A stretch of DNA of 64,000 nt from Hedera helix (GCA_947179155.2 OX359268.1:2095001-2159000); one strand, 5' to 3'; positions 33,018 to 46,138 are shown, numbered from the stretch's first letter. Program-made: numbers and translations. The notes: generated from the letters alone by a model not told the origin.

Positions 33018-35870
33018 TGTAATATTCCAAACTTCCAATATTCCTGTAATCCAACTCTATGTGAATAAATAAACGTTTAATTAAGGTTCATAATGTGTTA
33101 TGTGATAATTCTATGTGTGGAATTTTGTGTTTTGATTCAAGTAGTAAATCTTAATGCTTACAAAAAAAATTCGAATGGCAATTTGAAGTCAAAACCTAAA
33201 ACTCTAAGGGTTATAACCTAAGAATTATAACCTAGAAGATTCGTCAACCGTCTTAAGTCGTCTTGATATATCGTATTTCACGAAATATCATTTATATAAA
33301 GTATAAATGTTATCTATCCAATAAAAGTTTTTTCTCAAAAAACGTATAAAATCACTACTTACGAGGTGATATTTTTCATGCGTTTAATCATTTCTTTCAT
33401 CTGTAGAACTTCTTACATTTCACAATATAGTGTTAATATAAGGTTTAAATGTCAAGGAATCAATACAAAAATTTGGAGAAAAAGACGAAAACTGCACGAT
33501 TTACGAGAAAATATTTGTTATTTTTTAAAACATTTTTTTCGATGTTTTGCCTTTGTACATTTCACGAAATAGTATTCTTATGAGGTATGGACGCTAATGA
33601 GCCAATAAAATAATTTTGTCTCAAAATACGTGCAAACACTATTCATTCGAACACTGTCTTTCGAATTTTAAAAATTCACAGTTCTGAATAGTATTTTTAC
33701 GGACAATGAAAATATTTTCACAAATAAAAATATTTACAAAAAAATGACTATGGGGTTATGACATTTTTAAAATGGAACAAATACGAAAATAAATACGTAA
33801 AATATGTTTTACGAGAAATATACGGAAGTGTATCTTAGATTAAAACAGGGTATAAACTACAAGGCTTACACAATACATCATATTAATACTATATGAAGCA
33901 TTTTATGAATAAAATACATATAACTAATTAAAACAGATATTACTGATGTGAAATATTTCAAATTAATCGCACGTGATTTATCCAAATAGCGAAATTTCAA
34001 CTAGTCGGAAGAAATAATGACAAAATAGCTCGAGAAGCTTCTAGAACACTAAGTGGGCGGCTTGGGCTTTAAAATGTCTTGATATTATTTTATTTTTAGT
34101 AAATAAATAATGTGCAAAAAGACTAAAATGCTCTTGGCTTTTAAACTAAAGAACAAACTATCCCGACCCTTGGTTTTCTATAAATAGGGAGCTCTCCTTC
34201 CATTAAATTCATTAGTTTCAAGAGCAAAAACACTCCAAAGTTATATTTTGAGAGATATTGTAAGAAAAAAATTACTTTCTAAGCGAAATTCTACGCGATT
34301 TAACGTAAAGCGCGCACTTCAAACGGTATACTTGTTTTCCTTTTCTTTAGTTTTCTTCTATTAGTTAATATAAATATTCTTTTTATAAGTCGTTATAATA
34401 TTTAATTTAGTTTCAATAAATAGTATAAAAGTCATATTTATAGCCGTTATAATGGCCAATTTTATTTCAAGTATAAAGAATAAAACATACTTTTATAAGC
34501 CGTTATTCTGTTCAGATTTTTCAAAGTATTATAGTAAATATCCATTTTGTAGGCAGTTATAATGCCCAAATTATTTCAAATATATATTTGAAAAGTCCTA
34601 TTTGTAAGTCGTTATAATGGCCGATTTATTTTAAACATAAAGAAGAAAATGTTTAGTTTATAAGCAGTTATTATGTTCGATTTTCTTCAAGTAATAAATG
34701 AAAATATTCATTATATAAGCAGTTATAATGCTCAAATATTTTCCTATATATTAGAAGAAGTCTTATTTATAAGCGATTATAATGTCCGAAATAAAACTTG
34801 AAAGTTGTATATGATATAATTTAAACCGTGTATATAAACGTGTGATTATGTAGGATTATCGAAGAGCATTTAATCTAATACGAGATATTTACAAGACAAG
34901 TTTTTTATCTTTAACCTTGGTTTACTTGATTTTTATGTGATTTATACATCTTGTACAAACAACGTTTTATAAATCTTTGATATGAAAGTTATTGCTTCTT
35001 GTTTCGGCATAACTTAAAAAATGAAATGTTCATTCGTGATATATTTTGAACCATGCTTTATTTTATCAAACCAAGATGTCTTTGGGCGATCCTAACATGT
35101 GAAGTAAACTGAGATGAACAAATATGTAGCATTGTTCATGATTAGTCCATTGTAGTGTATGTTATGCATAACATAGGATGTCATTAGCTTGATCCCCTTT
35201 CTATATCCACTGTAAATGGTTCAAAGTCGAAAGACAAAGAACAATTCAAATTCTAACCACCACTATATCTTGCTATGTTAAAACATTTGTAATATCAATT
35301 GTTGTGCCATGAATCCCTACAATATATCAGTGTGAGTTCACTTATATGCTATGTGTTTAAGACTTATTGAGCATTTTAGCTCACTCTTGCAAATAAACCT
35401 AATTTGCAGAAAAAATCGAGAGCTCCGGCTCAGAAAAGAAGAAATACGTAGACTAGTTTACTGCTTTCCTTACTTGTTCTTAACTGTAGTCATAATGACA
35501 TTTTGTAATAAAAACAAGTTTCAGACATGTAATCAAATATTATATTAATATTATCAAGTTTTATCATTTTCTCTTGTTACGTCTTTACTTTGATTAAACT
35601 TAGAATTGTTAAAACTAAACATAGTATTGATAATGATCTATTATCTAAATGAGGATGGTAAATAACCTTGTGAGTACTGTAAGCATCTAAGAAATGACTA
35701 ATCGATGTTAAATGGTCAAATTCATCATTAGGTTCCTTGGACCCAAATACAAACTTGTTATTACTATTCTGAATGTCAGATAAGTAGGATTATTAATATA
35801 AAGAGATAGTACTATAACCAAATGTATTTCGAGTGAAGGTTTTAACTAATTGGGTATGTTCTGTATGAAA
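33018..35870 (+). mobile_element. Plus-strand gypsy-type LTR (solo or fragment; right end approximate)
   Basis: It begins TGTAATATTCCAAAC (33018). A strong promoter, TTCTATAAATAGGGAGCTC (34176-34194), is followed by a leader with ACACTCCAAAG, then a 55-bp tandem array. The R/U5 part shares ATGTTATGCATAACATAG, TGATCCCCTTT and a GTGTGAGTTC..CACTCTTGCAA block with 30339-32380. The right end was not located; 35870 is inferred from length parity with that relative. Confidence 0.5.
34380..34790 (+). repeat. Eight-copy tandem array, about 55-bp unit, in the LTR leader
   Basis: The core TATAAG(C/T)NGTTATAATGNCC recurs at about 34384, 34439, 34494, 34549, 34604, 34659, 34713 and 34768, a spacing of 54-55 bp. 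Units are divergent, but the core is much better conserved than the linkers. The array starts about 200 bp downstream of the TATA box, so it would be transcribed. Confidence 0.85.
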
Positions 35871-36368
35871 AGACAATTTAGCAAACTAAGTAAATGCTAC
35901 TTAATTAGTTTATTGTATAACAAATTATGTCTGAATCTATTTATTATTTGTTTGTTTTATTGTTAACATTTTTATTTTTCCTTTTATATTTGATGGCCAA
36001 TTTTATATGATTTTAGTTTAGTTAGTATATTTAGACTATTATTAGATAACTTAATTGGTTTAGCATTAATTTATTTGTTTATTATTTGTCCTACAATTCT
36101 CACAAAAAATTATGTCAAAAATAAAATGAGAACCAAAAAAATGATTAAGGTAGTCCATATCATAGCAAGAATCATAATTCAATCCTAAAATCAGTCCATA
36201 TTGAACTAAATAATATCAATGAACCATAATGAAATCTCATCATTAATGAAATAATATAATTTCGAATGGACCGAGAAAACATAAAATCAGTCCCAAAATG
36301 ATCTAACAGTCTCAATTCATAAGACAGTCCCAATTCATAGTACAAAACTTTTCATCAATTAACAAAAT
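35871..36368. other. AT-rich spacer, left flank of the 36369-51831 insertion
   Basis: Nothing recognisable. It ends in AAAAT (36364-36368), the left copy of the target duplication. It once adjoined 51832. Confidence 0.5.
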
Positions 36369-38734
36369 TGTGATGGCCTCAAATTTGGGCCTACACAGCC
36401 CAAACTTGAGTCGTCAAAATACACAACTATTACAATACAGTACAACATACAATAATACAGTGCTCAATAATACATAACTAAGTCTTCACTATTATTGTCA
36501 CACAATTTTACAATATGGTGAAGACTACTATAGCAACTATCTCGGACTATCACTCTATTTCCCTCTTTTTTCGCTAGTCCCGGCTACATTCTCATTTCCT
36601 AAATAATTGAACAAAAATGAAAGAGTGAGCTCAAAAAGCCTAATAAAAAATATCATGACTAAGATAACGACGAATAAATTATCTTTAACTTTCAACGGTT
36701 GAGTTCTTGATAGAATAATATAAACATCAAGTTTTAATTCAACAACTATAATTAAGTTCTAAAACAAAATTCAGATCAACAAATGCAACAGAATAATAAC
36801 CATTAGAAAAATTATATAGATCATATTGTTTACTAGCTTCACTTTTTCATAAAAATCATCATCAACATTTATCATCTGAAACACCACTGGTCATGATCAT
36901 ACTAAATAACAGTTCTTCTTTGCCTCATGCCAAAGAGAATATTTATCACGTGCCCTAAAAGACACATCACTATTATTAACCTGTATCATATTATCTATGC
37001 TCTAGGCCACAGATATACAACATGATATTTAGAACAAATAATAGTGATAAAACTAATAAAGAGAAGAAAGAGAATAATAGAATAAGCAATAGACATTAGA
37101 AGCTTACAAAGTTTACTTTGTGCAGATTCAAATAATATCCAAATTATCAACATAATGTGGAGTCAAATTCAAGAATGATATCCGAGATCCATAGTTCAAA
37201 AATAAAGGTTAAAATTAAATAGAAAGGATCAGGTAAAATAGGAATATACACGTAAAATGATATTAAATGAAGCGCAAACTATTAAGGAGTATATAATCAT
37301 TTCAGAAATTTTACCGAACAATACTTACCATAGTAAGTTTAAGAATATGAAAGAAAATAATATCTCTTACCTTAACACGTGACTGGATATTCATTAAATG
37401 ATGTTGATCAACTTATATATATGTATATATATTTATGATTTAATTAGTAACTACCAAGTATAAAATTTCATGGTGTACAATAACTCGTATATTATGAACT
37501 ATCAAAAGTGTTTATATAATATGAATTTTGGTAATGTAAAGAATAAAATATAATAACTTCAAAAATAGTTCTTAAAATAATATTTCAAATAAATCTTTGA
37601 AATTAAGCTTTTTTAAATAAATCTTCTAAAGGAAGAGTCTTATAAAAGAAGATTTATGAATACTGTGTGAAGTGAGTGTATATAAAAATATTACTTTTAA
37701 ATTAAAGACTTACTTGAAAAATTCTTGCACTACATTTGGCTTTGCCAAAACTTTAGAGTAATCTTTCTACACTTAAAGTATACTCCCAATATTGCAATAT
37801 GATAATAGAAAGCTATGTGGAATTCTTTTACTGGAGTTCCCCTTTTATACACCAAAACCTCACCTACCCTATTAACTATTCCACCTAACTTTACTGACTA
37901 TCTCCCCTATTCTTCCATTTTTCTTCCTTACAACCAATAAGAATTAGCTAGGTGGCCCCTATAAAATGTGATAACCAGCAAAAATGTGTACATAACTGTT
38001 TTATTTATTTACTTTCTTTCTTTCTTTCTTCTCCACAAACCATACTCCCCACATATTCCTACCAACCCATTAATTTTATAATAACCAAAATACCAAAATA
38101 CAATAATTAAAGTAATGTTACAACAGAGATAACAATAATTCAAAAATAATGTAATAACACGTTATTATGATAATTATTAATTTAATACAGTGGATAAGTT
38201 ATTGTAATAATTATTGTTTTAATAATTTAAAATATAGTGCAATAGTAATTATTGACTCAATAATATAAAATACAGTGTAGTGATAATTATTGAATCAATA
38301 ATGTAAAATATTTTATAACAATAATTATTAATGAATACAATGCAATAGCCACTTTATTAGATCAATAATATGAGATATTATACAATACCGTGTGCTACAG
38401 TAAAATATCATGAAATATCGTATGCTACTATTCTTTTAACACTGAGTATTTTAACAGCTAAAAGTGACAGTACCGTCGACCATTTTTATTTAAAAAGGTT
38501 ATTTATGTCGCTTTCTCTATCCGACAATATTCGTTGTGGGGTCCACCAATGATTGATTATTTCGGCGTCGTTGTACGAATCAAATATTCTCTGACAGAAC
38601 GAATATTGTCCAACATAATAAAATTTTACATATAACATCATTAACTTTTAACTTTTATCAATATAACACCTTACTGTTTCAGAATAATATATGAATAAAG
38701 TTAAATTTTATTTAATAAAAGTTGGGGTCTTACA
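36369..38734 (-). mobile_element. Left LTR (3' LTR in sense) of the 36369-51831 element
   Basis: It runs from TGTGATGGCC to GGGGTCTTACA, with no nested insert. A sense-strand TATA box, TGTATAAAAGGGG, lies at about 37849-37861. It contains one to two copies of the CTTACCATAGTAAGTT repeat (37320-37380) and the AATTATTGA array (38190-38370). Confidence 0.92.
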
Positions 38735-38750
38735 ACCTCCCCTCCTTATG
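38735..38750 (-). other. Polypurine tract
   Basis: On the minus strand the bases directly inside the 3' LTR read CATAAGGAGGGGAGGT, a classical PPT. Confidence 0.85.
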
Positions 38751-38828
38751 AAATTTCGTCCTCGAAATTAACATACCTGGCATATCGAAGAGGTAAGGAT
38801 ACGTAGATTTTATCTCAGATTCTAACTC

Positions 38829-39130
38829 CTAGGTCATTTCCTCAATATCTTGGTTTCTCCATAAAACTTTGACTTGAGGTATAACATTTGAGCTTAGAAT
38901 ATGCTCCTTCTTATCTAAGATATTTACAGGTACATCCTCATATGTTAAATCATCTACTATAACGTCTGGTTCTAACTCAATGATGTGGTTTGGGTCCTTC
39001 ATATAATTACGCAATATAGATATGCGAAAAATGTTATGGATGCGAGACATATTTGGCGGTAAAGCTAGTCTATAAGCCACAGTTCCTACTCGAACGAGAA
39101 TTTCAAGTGGGCCAATAAATTAAGGGTTGA
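38829..39130 (-). pseudogene. Integrase C-terminal region with chromodomain-like tail
   Basis: The open segment 38829-39080 reads AYRLALPPNMSRIHNIFRIS, then ELEPDVIVDDLTYEDVPV, then QVKVLWRNQDIEEMT, then a stop where Trp is expected before ELE. The WRN..EE.TWE pattern is the degenerate chromodomain of Tekay/Del chromoviruses. It is the best preserved piece of this element. Confidence 0.8.
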
Positions 39131-39990
39131 GTTTTTCTCTCTTTTCGATCTCGTCACACCTTTCTATGGAAAAACACGTAAAAATACATGATCTTCGACG
39201 TTGAAATTTTCATCCCTTCGATGAAGATCAGCATAATTCTTTTGTCATTCTTGTGCGGTCTATATTCGTTATCGGATCATTTGGATCTTCTCCTACCTCA
39301 TTCTAGCATACTGGATAACGACATTTATGCCCATACAAAGCCTCAAATGAAGTCATGCCTATACTTGTTTGGTAATTGTTGTTGTAGGAGAATTCAACCA
39401 ATGATAAATACTTGTCCCAACTTCCTTTGAAGTCTAGTATGCAAAGTCTTAATAGATCTTTGAGAGTCTGGATTGTCCTTTCCTATTGTCCATCTGTTTG
39501 AGGATGGTATGCAGAACTGAATCGTAGCTCGGTGCCTGTAGCCTTTTGTAGACTTATCCAAAAGCGCGAAGTGAATCTAGGATCTCGATCAGAAACTATA
39601 TAAATTGGCATGCCAAGCAATCTCACAATCTCATTTATGTATATACCGACAAGACGCTCAAGTGAAAAGTTTTCTCGTATAAGCAAGGAAAAAGCGGATT
39701 TGGTCAATCTATCTACGATGATTCAAATTGCATCTAAGCCTTGAGAAACTTTGGGAAGACCGGTCACGAAATTCATATTGATGTGTTCCCACTTCCATTC
39801 AGAAACCTCAAGTGGTTGCAATTGACCCTTAGGTACTTGATGCTCCGCCTTGACACGTTGACAAGTCGAACACTTCGAGATAAACTCGGCGATCTCCCTC
39901 TTCATATTGTTCCACCAAAATATTTATCGAAGATCATGATGCATTTTGGTACTTCCAGGGTGGATAGTAAACGGTGTGTTGTATGCTTCC
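39131..39990 (-). pseudogene. Integrase remnant of the 36369-51831 element
   Basis: Minus-strand motifs in order: IHPGSTKMHHDLR (about 39930-39970) and KCSTCQRVKAEH (about 39840-39880) for the zinc finger. Then the catalytic core with MNFVTGLPKVSQG (Asp replaced by Asn, about 39740-39785), PIYIVSDRDPRFTSRFW (39550-39605) and AYHPQTDGQ (39483-39510). A TAG then precedes the ERTIQ segment carrying the third acidic residue, and YNNNYQTSIGM and LYGHKC follow (39330-39400). Confidence 0.85.
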
Positions 39991-40179
39991 ATCATGATTA
40001 TATGCTTCAATTCAGAATCGTTAGGAATGTAGAGTCTAGAGTTGAATCAAAGTATCCATTTCTCATCGATTCTCACCTCTGGAATAGTACCTTCTTGTAC
40101 TTTCTTCATCATGCTCACTAACTCTGAATCAGTAGTTTGAGCAGCTTTAATTTTATTGATTAAAGTCGGTTCTACTCGT

Positions 40180-40692
40180 ACATATGTTATCCTCATGTGG
40201 GTCCCTGATTTTTTAGTTCTATCTCCATCTTTTATAAATCGTATAAAATGGGCATTTGTGTTGTCAGAATTGCATTCGTACTCGTATATGATCTTCTACT
40301 CAATGCGTTAACTACAATATTTGCCTTTCCCAGGCGATACTAGATGGTGTAATCGTATTCCTACAACAGCTCAAGCCAACATCCTTGACGTATGTTGAGT
40401 TCCTTCTGAGTGAAGAAATACTTGAGCCTTTTATGATCTGTATAGATATCCACTTTCTCCCCGTATAAGTAGTGTCTCTAGATCTTTAATGCAAAAACGA
40501 TCACTGCCAACTCTAGATCATGGGTAGGGTAATTTTTCTCATAATCTTTGAGTTGTCGAGAAGCATAAGCTATAAAATTTCCATGTTACATAAGAACGCA
40601 ACCTAGACCTTTTTTCGAAGAATCGTTGTAGATGACAAATTCTCTCAATCCTGATGGTATGGTCAGAACAGGAGCTAAAATAAGTCTTCTCT
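40180..40692 (-). pseudogene. RNase H remnant of the 36369-51831 element
   Basis: On the minus strand: LKRRLILAPVLTIPSGLREF (about 40640-40692), VIYNDSSKKGLGCVLM (about 40590-40640), a stop in place of Gln, then FIAYASRQLKDYEKNYPTHDLEL (about 40500-40575), YGEKVDIYTDHKRLKYFF (about 40420-40465) and a VVNALSRR-like end near 40300. The 5' edge is cut exactly where the inserted LTR fragment begins. Confidence 0.85.
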
Positions 40693-41154
40693 TTAATTAA
40701 GTAAGACTTAATTAAAATATAATATATATAAATTCGGATTTTATTTTTCTATTTATTTTAGGCTTTAGTTAATTCCTATTAACTACTATATATATGATAT
40801 ATCAGTAGTCTAAAAGTCACGTAAGGAAAAACTAAAACCCTAGCCGCTTTCAGAAAGAGGCTAGAGAGAAAAATAGGTTAGAAATTTTGATCTTGGTGGC
40901 TAGTACCGCATATCCCTTTTTGCTGCAGATCGTGTGACGGTTCGCGGAGCGTTCGTGTGGATACTGTAGAGACGCAGTCGCTGGATTGCGTTGAAGATTC
41001 GAAGCCGTTTCAGAATTCCATCGTCTCATGTCCATCTCGAATAATCGGTAAATAATCTAAACTTCTGATTTAATATGGTTTTGCATGGATCCTGGCTTAG
41101 GGTTTCGAAAAAAATTTTAAATTCCGCTGCTTTCTCTGTGTCGAAACCCTAGCA
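40693..41154 (+). mobile_element. Fragment of a Ty1/copia LTR inside gypsy pol
   Basis: These 462 bases match, on the opposite strand, roughly the final third of the solo LTR at 49935-51488. Shared pieces include AAGTAAGACTTAATTAAAAT, GCGTTCGTGTGGATAC, GTAGAGACGCAGTC and GAAGATTCGAAGCCGTT. The right end CGAAACCCTAGCA (41154) is the true LTR terminus; the left end is truncated. No target duplication is visible. The gypsy reading frame lacks about 20-25 codons at this point, so the fragment replaced rather than merely interrupted pol. Confidence 0.8.
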
Positions 41155-41910
41155 GAATTAATGGAGTGGTGATTCGAGAAATTTTTCTACGAATCTTTGA
41201 TAATAACTAACTAAGCCTAGAAAGCTTCGTACTTCAGTTACTGATTCAGGTTGCTCCCAATTTAATATTGCTTCAATCTTCGCAAGGTCAACTGATATTC
41301 CTTGACTAGAAATCACATGCCCAACGAACGTGACTTCCTCAAGCCAGAACTCACATTTCTTCAACTTAGCATACAACTTATTCTTATGAATCTTTTTGAG
41401 TATCAATCTCAGGTGTTGTTCATGATCCTCATGACTCTTGGAGTATATGAGGATGTCATCAATAAAGACAACTACAAAATAATCCAAATATTCCTTAAAA
41501 ATTTAATTTATCATGTCCATGAAAGCAGTAGGAGCATTAGTTAGTCCAAAAGGCATGACTAAGAACTCATAATGCCCATAACGAGTTCTGAAAGTAGAAT
41601 TTAGAATGTCATCAGCTTTAACCTTTAACTGATGATATCCAGAACGGAGATCAATCTTTGAGAAATGTTGAACACCCTGCAATTGATCAAACATGTCATC
41701 AATCTGAGGTAACGGATACCTGTTTTTTATGGTGACATGGTTCAATTCTCTGTAGTCAATGCACAATCTCATACTCTTGTCTTTTTTCTTCACAAATAGA
41801 ACAGAAGCACCCCAAGGTGATGCACTCGGATGAATGAAACTGATATCCAACAATTCCTGTAGCAGGACTTTTAACTTTTGAAGTTCAATGTAAGCCATTC
41901 GGTATAGGGC
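41155..41910 (-). pseudogene. Reverse transcriptase remnant of the 36369-51831 element
   Basis: Two long minus-strand ORFs, 41503-41898 and 41158-41487, are in frame apart from one stop between them (after DMIN). Motifs: FIHPSASPWGASVLFVKKKD, LCIDYRELNHVTIKNRYPLP, FSKIDLRSGYHQLKVK, FRTRYGHYEFLVMPFGLTNA, and the catalytic FVVVFIDDILIYSKS with both aspartates. The connection VTFVGHVISSQGIS and VRSFLGLVSYYQRFVEKF follows, until the inserted LTR fragment. It is the most complete RT in the window. Confidence 0.9.
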
Positions 41911-42156
41911 TTTGGAAATGAGCTTAGTACCGGGTTCAAGATCAATACAGAATTTAATTTCACGGTTTGGGGGTAAACCAAGAAGTTTCTTGGAAAAAAC
42001 GTCAGAAAACTAATTAACAATGGAAATATTATTCAAGTTTGACGTGTTTTTGTTTAAATCAGTGACATGAGCTAAAAAAGCTTGACATTTGTTTTTCAAA
42101 AAATGAATGGTTTTATGGCTAGAAATAACAGTTATAAATTTTAATAGTTTAGTTGC

Positions 42157-42510
42157 TTAAATTTGCATGACAGGTTGATTAGAAATATAAAAACTAATGA
42201 TCTTATAAAAACAATCAATTTTAGCATAATGGGTAGTCAACCAATCAATTTCTAAAATCACATCAAATTCATGTATTTTCAAAGAAATAAGGTCAACGGG
42301 TAATGTGAGATTGTGTATTTGGATTAGGCAAGATTTATATACAACAGATGTAATGACTATTTCTCCTAATAGGGTTTCAACAGATAAGTCAAAGTCTAAG
42401 TTTTCAGGGATCAAGTTTTAATGTTGAGAACATATAGGTGAGATAAAATAATGGGTAGAGCCAATATCTAACAGAGCATAGGCCTCACAAAAATTTATGA
42501 GTAACTTACC
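42157..42510 (-). pseudogene. Aspartic protease remnant of the 36369-51831 element
   Basis: The active site reads ALLDIGSTHYFISP (about 42435-42480, minus strand) where DSGAT/DTGAS is usual: the Asp is kept, but the second residue is Ile. After a stop, LTLPVDLISLKIHEFDVILEIDWL follows (about 42230-42320), with the second conserved segment (normally ILGMDWL). Confidence 0.75.
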
Positions 42511-42519
42511 GGTTATCAT

Positions 42520-43705
42520 CTCGTTCGGGTTTTGTGTCCTTTGGGATGTCATAACAAAAACTCTCCCCTAAACTACAGATTTTTCCTTGTCCATACTAGC
42601 TTTTGGAGCTATCATTGCAGCTGGACTTGATTTTGTAATAGGACAAAATTACGCAATATGTCCTTCCTTCCCACAACTGTAGCACAACTTGGACTGTTGA
42701 GTACAGTTCGGGATGATGTAACCTTCCTGACCACAGTTATAGCATCTTACTAGTGATCGATCTCCTCCCTTTGAAACTGGAGCCGATGTCGGTGCTGACA
42801 CTGGTACCTTTCTGAAATCATTGTGAAATCTCTTCCTCTTGAAGTTGTTCCCACGTGATTCTCCTCTGCTGTTATTTGAGCCGGGATTACCACTGAAGTG
42901 GTTACCATTTCTAAAATGGTGATTACCTCCTCTATAGTTCTCGTTACAGTGATTGTTGTCATTATTTCTCTCTCAGCTGGTCATTGACCCTTGGTTGTAA
43001 TATTTCATTTTCTTGCTCCACCCTTTGAACCCTATCCATAACATCTGAATATAAACAAAATTTATGAGAACTGAGGTGTTGGCAAATTTTGGGTCTCAAA
43101 CCTCACAAGAACATACAACTCATTCGTGTTTTGTCGTACACTAGATGGTTCACAAATCGGTATAACTCAGCAAGCTTGGCCTCATACTGTTAGACAGTCA
43201 TCTTCCCCAGCTCTAACTTGATAAACTCCACCTCCTTCATATGGCGAATACTTTCTAAAAAGTACTTCTCATTAAACAACTCTTGAAATTATATTATAGA
43301 CTTCTCGAGTGCTGAATGATGGATATGTTTTACCGCTTCCCACCAATGGTCTGCCTCACCTCGTAACATGAAGGCGACAAATGGAACCTTCTGATCAACG
43401 GCGCATCGTAGAACATCAAATATTTTTGTCATTTATTTTATCCATGCTTCCGCCTTGAGTGGGTTTGGCTTCCGGAAGAATTTAGGTGGTTCCAACTCAT
43501 TAAATTGTTTGACAGTGACCATCCTAGAATTACCAATGTTTCTACCGTTATTGTTGACTGGATTTCCTCTTGTCTGATTCTATATGAACTGCATGAAGTT
43601 CTTAAAGAATTCATTATTCATCATGTTATCACGAGCATTATTTCCTGAGTTCGCAAGAGGATTATTTGTTGCTTCCTGATTCTCAGCTACATTCGCATCG
43701 GGCAT
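42520..43705 (-). pseudogene. gag: gag remnant of the 36369-51831 element
   Basis: The likely start is the ATG at 43705 (MPDANVAENQEATNNPL). The capsid region shows VKQFNELEPPKFFRKPNPLKAE, FMLRGEADHWWEAVKH (about 43330-43380) and FQELFNEKYF. A double zinc knuckle lies at about 42655-42735: CYNCGQEGYIIPNC (His to Tyr) and CYSCGKEGHIA, with the last Cys shifted behind a stop. Several in-frame stops (for example TAG after MQFI, TAG or TGA around 43210 and 43130) make it inactive. Nucleocapsid and capsid identity is clear from the family motifs. Confidence 0.85.
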
Positions 43706-43922
43706 TAGTTAGTTCATTCCTTGATTTTTATAAGTAATTCTTAACTGCGGTCACAAAATAAAGGTTAGTTAAATAAATTGACTTGTCAACTCTTATCTCC
43801 ACATCTAAATCGACTTATTAGATAACAAAATTAATTTAGGTAGGACACCCAAGTGACTGATTCTATTCGTCTCTCCCCTCCTAGTTCTAACCCCGAATCT
43901 CCATTAATGACCATATCCCTAA

Positions 43923-43935
43923 GCTCTTATACCAA
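43923..43935 (-). other. Primer-binding site (tRNA-iMet type)
   Basis: On the minus strand, TTGGTATAAGAGC starts one base inside the 5' LTR. It differs at one position from the usual TGGTATCAGAGC. Confidence 0.85.
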
Positions 43936-45598
43936 CTGTGACGACCCCAAATCTGGGCCCACACAGCCCAAACTTGAGTCGTCAAAATACACAATAACTA
44001 TTACAATACAGTACAACGTACAATAATACAATGCTCAATAATACACAACTAAGTCTTCACTATTATTGTCACACTATTTTATAATATGGTGAATACTACT
44101 ATAGCAACTATCTTAGACCATCACTCAATTCCCCTCTTTTTTTCGTTAGTCCTAACTACATTCTCATTTTCTGAATAATTAAACGGGAAAAAAAGAGTGA
44201 ACTCAAATAACCCAGTAAAGAATATCATGAATAATATAATGATGAATAAATTATCTTTAGCCTTCAATAGTTGAGTTCTTGATAGAATAATATAAACAAC
44301 AAGTTTTAATTCAACAACTGCAGTTAAGTTCTTAAACAGATCAACAACTGCAACAGAATAACAACTATTAAAAAAATTATGTAGATCATATTGTTTACTA
44401 GCTTCTCTTTTTCATAAAAAATCACCATCAACCTTTATCATCTGAAACACCACTAGTCACGATCATACCAAATAACAGTTCTTCTTTACCTCAGGCCAAA
44501 GAGAATATTCATCACATGCCCTAAAAGACACATCACTATTATTAGCCTTTATCCTATTATCTATGCCACAAATATACAACATGATATTTAAAACAAATAG
44601 TGGTGATATAACTAATAAACAGAAGAAAGAGAATAATAGATTAAGCAATAGACATTAGAGATTTATAAAGTTTACTTTATGCAGATTCAAATAATATCCA
44701 AATTGTTAATATGATGTGGAGTCAAATTCAAGAATGATATCCAAGATCCATAGTTCAAAAATAACGGTTAAAGTTCAATAGAAAAGATCAAGTAAAATAG
44801 GAAAGTTCACGTGAAATGATATTAAATGAAGTACAAACTATTAAGGAGCATATAATCATTTCAGGAATTTTACCGAACAATACTTACCATAGTAAGTTTA
44901 AGAGTATGAAAGAAAATGATATCCTCTACCTTAACACGTGACTGGATATTGATTAAAATGATGTTGATCAACCTATATATATATATATGATTTAATTAGT
45001 AACTACCACATATAAAATTCCATGGTGCACAATAACTCGTATATTATGAACTATCAAAAGTGTTTATATAATATGAATTTTTGTAGTGTACAGAATAAAA
45101 TATAATAACTTCAAAAATAGTTCTTGAAATAATATTTCAAATAAATCTTCCAAATGAAGCTTTTTAAAATAAATCTCTTAAAGGAATAATCTTATAAAAG
45201 AAGATTTATGAATACCGTGTGAAGTGAGTTTATAAGTAAATATTACTTTTAAAGAAAATGTGAGGACCCGAATTTTCAGAATTACTTTAATAATATTAAA
45301 TAAGAAATTAATTAACAAAAAAATTCAAGGTTATTTAAATTATTTATGATTGATATATTTTATGTAATTTTAAGTGTGTGATGGAATTTAATTGGTAAAT
45401 TAAATTTGTACATAGATGGTAATAAATTGTGTTGAATTAACATAATTGAAAAGTAAATAAATTGTTTAAAAAATAATTTATGAAGAATAAGAGAAATTTC
45501 ATGTAATTGTACAATTAAATTGTTAATATTTAAAATAGTTGTGGAGGTGCATAAATTGTTATTTAAATGGTGTTACGTGATAATGTGAGGAATATGAA

Positions 45599-45600
<2 letters not shown>

Positions 45601-45694
<94 letters not shown>
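45601..45694. repeat. (AT)n followed by (GT)n
   Basis: About 29 AT units and 17 GT units, adjacent. Confidence 0.95.
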
Positions 45695-45695
<1 letters not shown>

Positions 45696-46074
45696 CAATT
45701 GTTATATTGATATATTTTTATTGATTATGGAGATAAAGGGGTTAATAATTAAATTAATCAAATTAATTTAATTATTGATTAGTAAAATTGATATTATTGA
45801 TTATATAATTAATCAATAATTATGATGAAAGTTTAGAAATTTTGAGAGGAGAAAGTAATTATATAAATTATATAATAAGAAAATTTAAGTAAAATATTAA
45901 TGAAAGAATAATTATATAAATTATATAAGAATAATTATATAATTTATATAAGAGGATTAAATTAAATGACGATAGAAGAAAAATTATATAAATTGTACTT
46001 TGTGTAAAATGGAATTATTTATGAGGGGTAATGTTTTAGAAATTTAAATGTACTAATAAATTATTTTTAATACA

Positions 46075-46076
<2 letters not shown>

Positions 46077-46138
<62 letters not shown>
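46077..46138. repeat. (AT)n microsatellite
   Basis: About 31 AT units. Together with 45601-45694 it brackets one copy of the internal duplication. Confidence 0.95.

Noticed and set aside
39188..40121. Plus-strand ORFs over the 39 kb region
   Set aside because: They are antisense shadows of the integrase remnant, which is recognisable on the minus strand.
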